A DNA stretch of 41,850 nucleotides from an uncultured Litoreibacter sp. (GTDB taxonomy: Bacteria > Pseudomonadota > Alphaproteobacteria > Rhodobacterales > Rhodobacteraceae). Position numbers and translations under genes: made by a program. The stretch is from contig CALHHY010000037.1 in NCBI GenBank assembly GCA_938030665.1, positions 1 through 41,850 on the forward strand, written 5' to 3'. The first letter of the stretch is position 1. The number at the start of each line of letters is the position of its first letter. This document shows, one piece after another, positions 38,143 through 41,850 of the stretch. Under the pieces are notes generated by a model. It did not search any database. It worked only from the letters and a program-made list of their open reading frames with translations, and was not told where the DNA came from.

Positions 38143-38904
38143 TCACGATTTGAGGCGCCAGCCTGTCTTGAAAATCCACCAGATCACGGCAAGGCAGGCC
38201 CCGGTAAATAGCGAAATAGCCAGAAGGCTGACCCCAATCGGCACATCCGCCATCCCGAAAAACGCCCACCGGAAGCCCGAGATCAGGTAGAAAACGGGGT
38301 TGAACATCGTAACCGTCTGCCAGACCGGCGGCAGCATGGTGACCGAATAGAAAGACCCGCCCAGAAACACCAACGGTGTGATGACCAGCAGCGGGATCAG
38401 CTGCACCTGATCAAAGCTCTGCGCCCAGATGCCAAGGATGAACCCCAGCAGCGCAAAGCTGAGGCAAGTCAGCAGCAGGAACGCGACAACCGCCAAAGGA
38501 TGCGCGATGGTGATATCAACGAAGAAGTGCGCCGTGACCAGGATCACCGTGCCGATGAAAAGCGCCTTGGTCGCCGCCGCGCCGACATAGCCCAACACGA
38601 TCTCGAAGAACGAGACGGGGGCCGAGAGAAGCTCGTTAATCGTGCCGATGAATTTCGGAAAATAGATGCCGAAGCTCGCGTTAGACGTGGCCTGCGTCAT
38701 CACGCTCAGCATGATCAGCCCCGGCACGATGAACGCGCCATAGCTGACACCCCCGACCGTGTCGATGCGCGACCCGATGGCCGCCCCAAAAACCACGAAG
38801 TAAAGCGAGGTTGAGATCACCGGCGAGATGAAGCTCTGCATGAACGTGCGGAAGAACCGCGACATCTCGAATATGTAGATCGCTTTGACGGCGTACAGGT
38901 TCAT
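38143..38904 (-). CDS. ABC-2 type transport permease
   Basis: The membrane half of an ABC exporter, 253 residues with about six membrane segments. It begins [20 protein letters not shown], has a long loop after the first pair of helices and contains [20 protein letters not shown], all typical of ABC-2 permeases of the YadH/NodJ type. It overlaps the ATPase gene by four bases (ATGA), so the two are made together. The substrate is unknown; lipid, polysaccharide or drug efflux are all possible. Confidence 0.92.
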   Translation of the reverse strand: MNLYAVKAIYIFEMSRFFRTFMQSFISPVISTSLYFVVFGAAIGSRIDTVGGVSYGAFIVPGLIMLSVMTQATSNASFGIYFPKFIGTINELLSAPVSFFEIVLGYVGAAATKALFIGTVILVTAHFFVDITIAHPLAVVAFLLLTCLSFALLGFILGIWAQSFDQVQLIPLLVITPLVFLGGSFYSVTMLPPVWQTVTMFNPVFYLISGFRWAFFGMADVPIGVSLLAISLFTGACLAVIWWIFKTGWRLKS

Positions 38905-39827
38905 CGCGCTTCCTCCACCAGGCCCACAAAGATATCCTCCAGAGAGGACTGGCTGGTGGACACATCTTTCAGCACCAGCCCCTCCGCGGCCAGCCCGCCC
39001 AGCAGCTTGGTGATGCCCGTCCGCTCGCCCTTGGTGTCATAGCTGTAAATCAGGCTCGCCCCGTCCGGTCCAACCGCCAGGTCAAAGCCTGCCAACGCCT
39101 CCGGCACGGCGCTCACAGGGTCCTGCAGCTCGATGCGCAGCTCCTTGCGGCCCATCTGCGCCATCAGCGCGTCCTTTTCCTTGACCAGCAGAATTTCGCC
39201 CCCGGAAATCACGCCGACCCGGTCCGCGATTTCCTCGGCTTCCTCAATGTAGTGCGTGGTCAGGATAATCGTGACGCCTTGGGCCTTCAGCCCGCGCACG
39301 ATCTCCCACATGTCGCGGCGCAGCTCCACATCCACCCCGGCGGAGGGCTCATCCAGAAACAAAACCCGCGGCTCGTGGCTCAGCGCCTTGGCGATCAGCA
39401 CACGGCGTTTCATGCCGCCTGACAGCTCCTTGATACGCGCGTCCCGCTTGTCCCATAGCGACAGCTGGCGCAGGATTTTCTCCAGCTTGGCGTCGTCGCG
39501 CGGTTTGCCAAACAGCCCGCGCGAAAACCGGACAGAATTCATCACCTTCTCGAACGGCTCTAGGTTAATCTCCTGCGGGACCAGCCCGATCAGCCGGCGG
39601 GCGGCGCGGTAGTCGCGGGCGATGTCATGCCCGCCAACAGTCACCTGCCCGGCAGAAGGCGTCACGATCCCGCAAATAATCGAAATCAGCGTCGTCTTGC
39701 CCGCCCCGTTCGGGCCAAGCAGCGCCAGTATCTCCCCCTCCCCGATCTCGAGGGAGACCGATTTCAGCGCTTCGAACCCACCCTCATAGGTCTTCTGCAC
39801 CTCGCTCACACGGACAATCGCATCCAT
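38901..39827 (-). CDS. ABC transporter ATP-binding protein
   Basis: The ATPase half of the exporter, 308 residues. Walker A GPNGAGKT is at 38-45, the signature LSGGM at 135-139 and Walker B LFLDE at 156-160. A D-loop (SAGVD) and the switch His ([14 protein letters not shown]) follow. The C-terminal 85 residues, after [12 protein letters not shown], form the regulatory extension typical of YadG/CcmA-like exporter ATPases. It is transcribed with the permease that overlaps its end. The 145 bases upstream towards rpe show a hairpin but no clear promoter. Confidence 0.95.
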   Translation of the reverse strand: MDAIVRVSEVQKTYEGGFEALKSVSLEIGEGEILALLGPNGAGKTTLISIICGIVTPSAGQVTVGGHDIARDYRAARRLIGLVPQEINLEPFEKVMNSVRFSRGLFGKPRDDAKLEKILRQLSLWDKRDARIKELSGGMKRRVLIAKALSHEPRVLFLDEPSAGVDVELRRDMWEIVRGLKAQGVTIILTTHYIEEAEEIADRVGVISGGEILLVKEKDALMAQMGRKELRIELQDPVSAVPEALAGFDLAVGPDGASLIYSYDTKGERTGITKLLGGLAAEGLVLKDVSTSQSSLEDIFVGLVEEAR

Positions 39828-39911
39828 TCTGTCATCTCCCTAAATCGAAAGCCTAACGCATCCGGGGCCTGTTCCGGCACAGATAAGCGTCGCGGGGTTT
39901 GCCCTTGCGGC

Positions 39912-39930
39912 TCGGGGCGGCAAGCCCCGA
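39912..39930. repeat. short inverted repeat downstream of rpe
   Basis: TCGGGGC (39912-39918) and GCCCCGA (39924-39930) form a 7-bp stem with a five-base GGCAA loop. It lies about 45 bases past the rpe stop on the minus strand; there is no T tract on either side, so it is at best a weak terminator or processing site. Confidence 0.5.
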
Positions 39931-39972
39931 AAGAGCAAAACCAATGTCGCGCGCCGCAGGCGCACATTCAGG

Positions 39973-40653
39973 TCAGCCCAACGCCCCGCGGATCGCGCGG
40001 ATGTTCTCTCCATATGGCGCAGGGTTCGAAACGCAGCCCCCCTTGAACACAGCTGAGCCCGCTACGAGCACATCGGCGCCTGCCTCCACCACCAAAGGCG
40101 CGGTCTCGGGCGTCACGCCGCCGTCAATCTCGATATGGATGGGGCGGTCGCCGATCATTGCTCGCAGCTTACGCACCTTCTCGACCTGGCTGTGAATGAA
40201 TTTCTGCCCGCCAAAGCCGGGATTCACCGTCATGATGCAAACCAGATCGACCATATCCAGCAGGTAGTCCACCCGGTCCAGATCGGTGCCGGGGTTCAGC
40301 GCGACGCCTGCCTTGGCCCCTGTCCCCCGGATTGCCTGCAGCGTGCGGTGGATGTGGGGGCCGGCCTCAACATGGGCGGTGATGATATCCGCGCCGGCTT
40401 GGGAGAAGGCCTCGATATAGGGATCAACCGGCGCGATCATCAGATGGACATCCATCACCGTCTTGATATGCGGCCGGATCGCGGCGCAGGTTGCGGGGCC
40501 GAAGGTAATGTTGGGCACAAAATGGCCGTCCATCACGTCTATATGCACCCAGTCCGCGCCCTCTGCCTCGATGGCCTCGCATTCCAGACCGAAATTGGCA
40601 AAGTCGGCGGACAGGATGGAGGGGGCGATCTTGATGGAGCGGTCAAAAGCCAT
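39973..40653 (-). CDS. rpe: ribulose-phosphate 3-epimerase
   Basis: This enzyme interconverts ribulose 5-phosphate and xylulose 5-phosphate in the pentose phosphate and Calvin pathways. The 226-residue TIM barrel begins with IKIAPSILSADF. The metal/catalytic region VHIDVMDGHFVPN has Asp39, and HLMI, MTVNPGFGGQKF and IEIDGGVTPE complete the active site. Length is normal. It diverges from deoC across 126 bases. As the window also has a transaldolase and deoC, sugar-phosphate metabolism is a recurring theme, but the genes are not in one operon. Confidence 0.96.
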   Translation of the reverse strand: MAFDRSIKIAPSILSADFANFGLECEAIEAEGADWVHIDVMDGHFVPNITFGPATCAAIRPHIKTVMDVHLMIAPVDPYIEAFSQAGADIITAHVEAGPHIHRTLQAIRGTGAKAGVALNPGTDLDRVDYLLDMVDLVCIMTVNPGFGGQKFIHSQVEKVRKLRAMIGDRPIHIEIDGGVTPETAPLVVEAGADVLVAGSAVFKGGCVSNPAPYGENIRAIRGALG

Positions 40654-40779
40654 GGCGTCTGTTCCCTTGGTTGCGCGCCCCCGTCCTACAAGCGATCAGG
40701 CCGATTGAAAAGCGCCACGCTTGCGCTCCTGCGCGGTGCGTGCGACCAGTAAACACCCCCTCCTATTTCGGAGCTCTTC

Positions 40780-41772
40780 ATGGCCCAGACCGCCACCCCG
40801 CTTCCAACCGCCCAGCTGCCGCAGGTCCATCTGCCCCGAAATGACGGCATGCCGCTTGATCTTGACTGGGTTTCCCGCGTGCAGGCCAACACCTCAGCGA
40901 TCGAGCGGCGTGCGGCCAGCCTGCCGGCGCGGCGTAGCGTCAAGAAGGATCATCAGGCGGCCTGGCTGTTGAAGGCGGTCACCTGCATCGACCTGACCAC
41001 CCTGTCAGGCGATGACACGGTCGGGCGCGTGCGCCGCCTCTGCGCCAAGGCCCGCCAACCCATTCGCGCAGATATCCAAGCGGCTCTAGGGGTCAGCGGC
41101 ATTCAGACCGGGGCGATTTGCGTCTATCACGACATGATCGAGACCGCCGTTGATGCGCTGGAGGGGTCGAACATCCCCGTCGCCGCCGTCTCCACCGGGT
41201 TTCCGGCCGGGCTGTCGCCGCTGCATCTGCGCGTGGCCGAGATCGAGGAAAGCGTGAAAGCCGGCGCGCGTGAAATTGACATCGTCATCTCCCGCCGCCA
41301 TGTGCTGACCCAGAACTGGCAGGCGCTTTACGACGAAATGCGCACCTTCCGCGCAGCCTGCGGCGACGCGCATGTCAAGGCGATCCTCGCCACAGGCGAG
41401 CTTGGATCGCTCAGAAACGTCGCCCGCGCTTCGCTGATCTGCATGATGGCGGGCGCAGATTTCATCAAGACCTCTACCGGCAAGGAAAGCGTCAACGCCA
41501 CCCTGCCCGTGAGCCTCGTGATGATCCGCGCCATCCGCGACTATTACGACGCGACGGGTATTCATGTGGGGTATAAACCGGCAGGCGGCATCTCCAAGGC
41601 CAAGGACGCGATCACCTATCTGGCGCTCATCAAGGAAGAACTGGGCGACCGCTGGCTGAACCCGGACCTGTTCCGCTTCGGGGCTTCGTCCTTGCTCAAT
41701 GATATCGAGCGGCAGCTGGAGCATCACGTCACCGGCGCCTATTCCGCCGGCTACCGCCACCCACTCGCCTAG
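40780..41772 (+). CDS. deoC: deoxyribose-phosphate aldolase
   Basis: DeoC splits 2-deoxyribose 5-phosphate into glyceraldehyde 3-phosphate and acetaldehyde during nucleoside breakdown. The 330-residue protein has an N-terminal extension of about 60 residues before the barrel. The Schiff-base lysine is Lys230 in ADFIKTSTGKES, with Asp167 (AREIDIVIS) and Lys266 (VGYKPAGGIS) as the other catalytic residues. GGAG lies before the ATG. The aldehyde dehydrogenase gene that follows 16 bases later may dispose of the acetaldehyde product, a sensible pairing. Confidence 0.95.
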   Translation: MAQTATPLPTAQLPQVHLPRNDGMPLDLDWVSRVQANTSAIERRAASLPARRSVKKDHQAAWLLKAVTCIDLTTLSGDDTVGRVRRLCAKARQPIRADIQAALGVSGIQTGAICVYHDMIETAVDALEGSNIPVAAVSTGFPAGLSPLHLRVAEIEESVKAGAREIDIVISRRHVLTQNWQALYDEMRTFRAACGDAHVKAILATGELGSLRNVARASLICMMAGADFIKTSTGKESVNATLPVSLVMIRAIRDYYDATGIHVGYKPAGGISKAKDAITYLALIKEELGDRWLNPDLFRFGASSLLNDIERQLEHHVTGAYSAGYRHPLA

Positions 41773-41788
41773 GACCGGGGACATAACA

Positions 41789-41850
41789 ATGACCGTCAAA
41801 GAGATTTTCGAGACCATGGAATACGGCCCCGCCCCCGAAAGCACGTCCGA
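41789..41850 (+). CDS. aldehyde dehydrogenase (partial, N-terminus only)
   Basis: Only the first 20 codons are inside the window, reading MTVKEIFETMEYGPAPESTS. This N-terminus resembles the aldehyde dehydrogenases that follow deoC in related genomes, so it is called from context more than from sequence. A GGGGA ribosome-binding site lies before the ATG. The rest is beyond the right edge. Confidence 0.5.
   Translation, partial: MTVKEIFETMEYGPAPESTS

Overview
This GC-rich window carries an ordinary-looking chromosomal segment of an alphaproteobacterium, most likely a Rhodobacterales (Roseobacter-group) species. The points in favour are a separate F1-ATPase operon in the order atpH-A-G-D, a phosphatidylcholine synthase, the priA/transaldolase and DUF484/xerC neighbourhoods, DUF2125 and extensin-family proteins, and a YcjX/YcjF pair. 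This assignment is inference from gene content and protein style. I see no prophage, insertion sequence, CRISPR array, rRNA or tRNA.

Layout. 1-3534 (minus) is the F1 part of ATP synthase; atpD runs off the left edge. 3783-4547 (minus) is a methyltransferase-like protein, divergent from clpA (4775-7108, plus). 7271-10519 (minus) holds a proton-channel pair: a MotA/ExbB-like subunit and a MotB/OmpA-like subunit with a very long predicted coiled coil. 10580-11164 is a ChaC-type gamma-glutamylcyclotransferase, divergent from a DUF2125 protein. 12227-14957 (minus) is a tightly overlapped hisC-tyrA-extensin operon. priA (minus) and a transaldolase (plus) diverge at about 17.3 kb. They are followed on the plus strand by a membrane-anchored thioredoxin-like protein, a DUF808 membrane protein, DUF484-xerC, a cytochrome P460-like protein and phosphatidylcholine synthase. 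22877-26458 (minus) is an ileS-DUF3253-ogt operon. Next come an FAD monooxygenase (plus), ycjX-ycjF (minus), and truA with a tandem SnoaL-like protein (plus).

The right third holds an unrecognised 225-residue protein, divergent from a 1204-residue CheB-CheR-coiled coil-PAS protein. After that come a secreted esterase, a small membrane protein, an ABC-2 exporter, rpe, deoC and the start of an aldehyde dehydrogenase.

How the genes work together. Most of the window is housekeeping: ATP synthesis, proteolysis, replication restart, chromosome dimer resolution, tRNA charging and modification, amino-acid and pentose-phosphate metabolism, and lipid synthesis. Four convergent gene pairs end within 0-6 bases of each other or share a CTAG. 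Several operons use ATGA or TGATG overlaps, so the region is compact and translationally coupled. The parts most likely to hide undescribed biology are the MotA/MotB-like pair with the extended periplasmic coil, the large chemotaxis-enzyme fusion that lacks a visible kinase or any che neighbours, its unknown divergent partner, and the two-domain SnoaL protein. I found no convincing new defence or mobile system.
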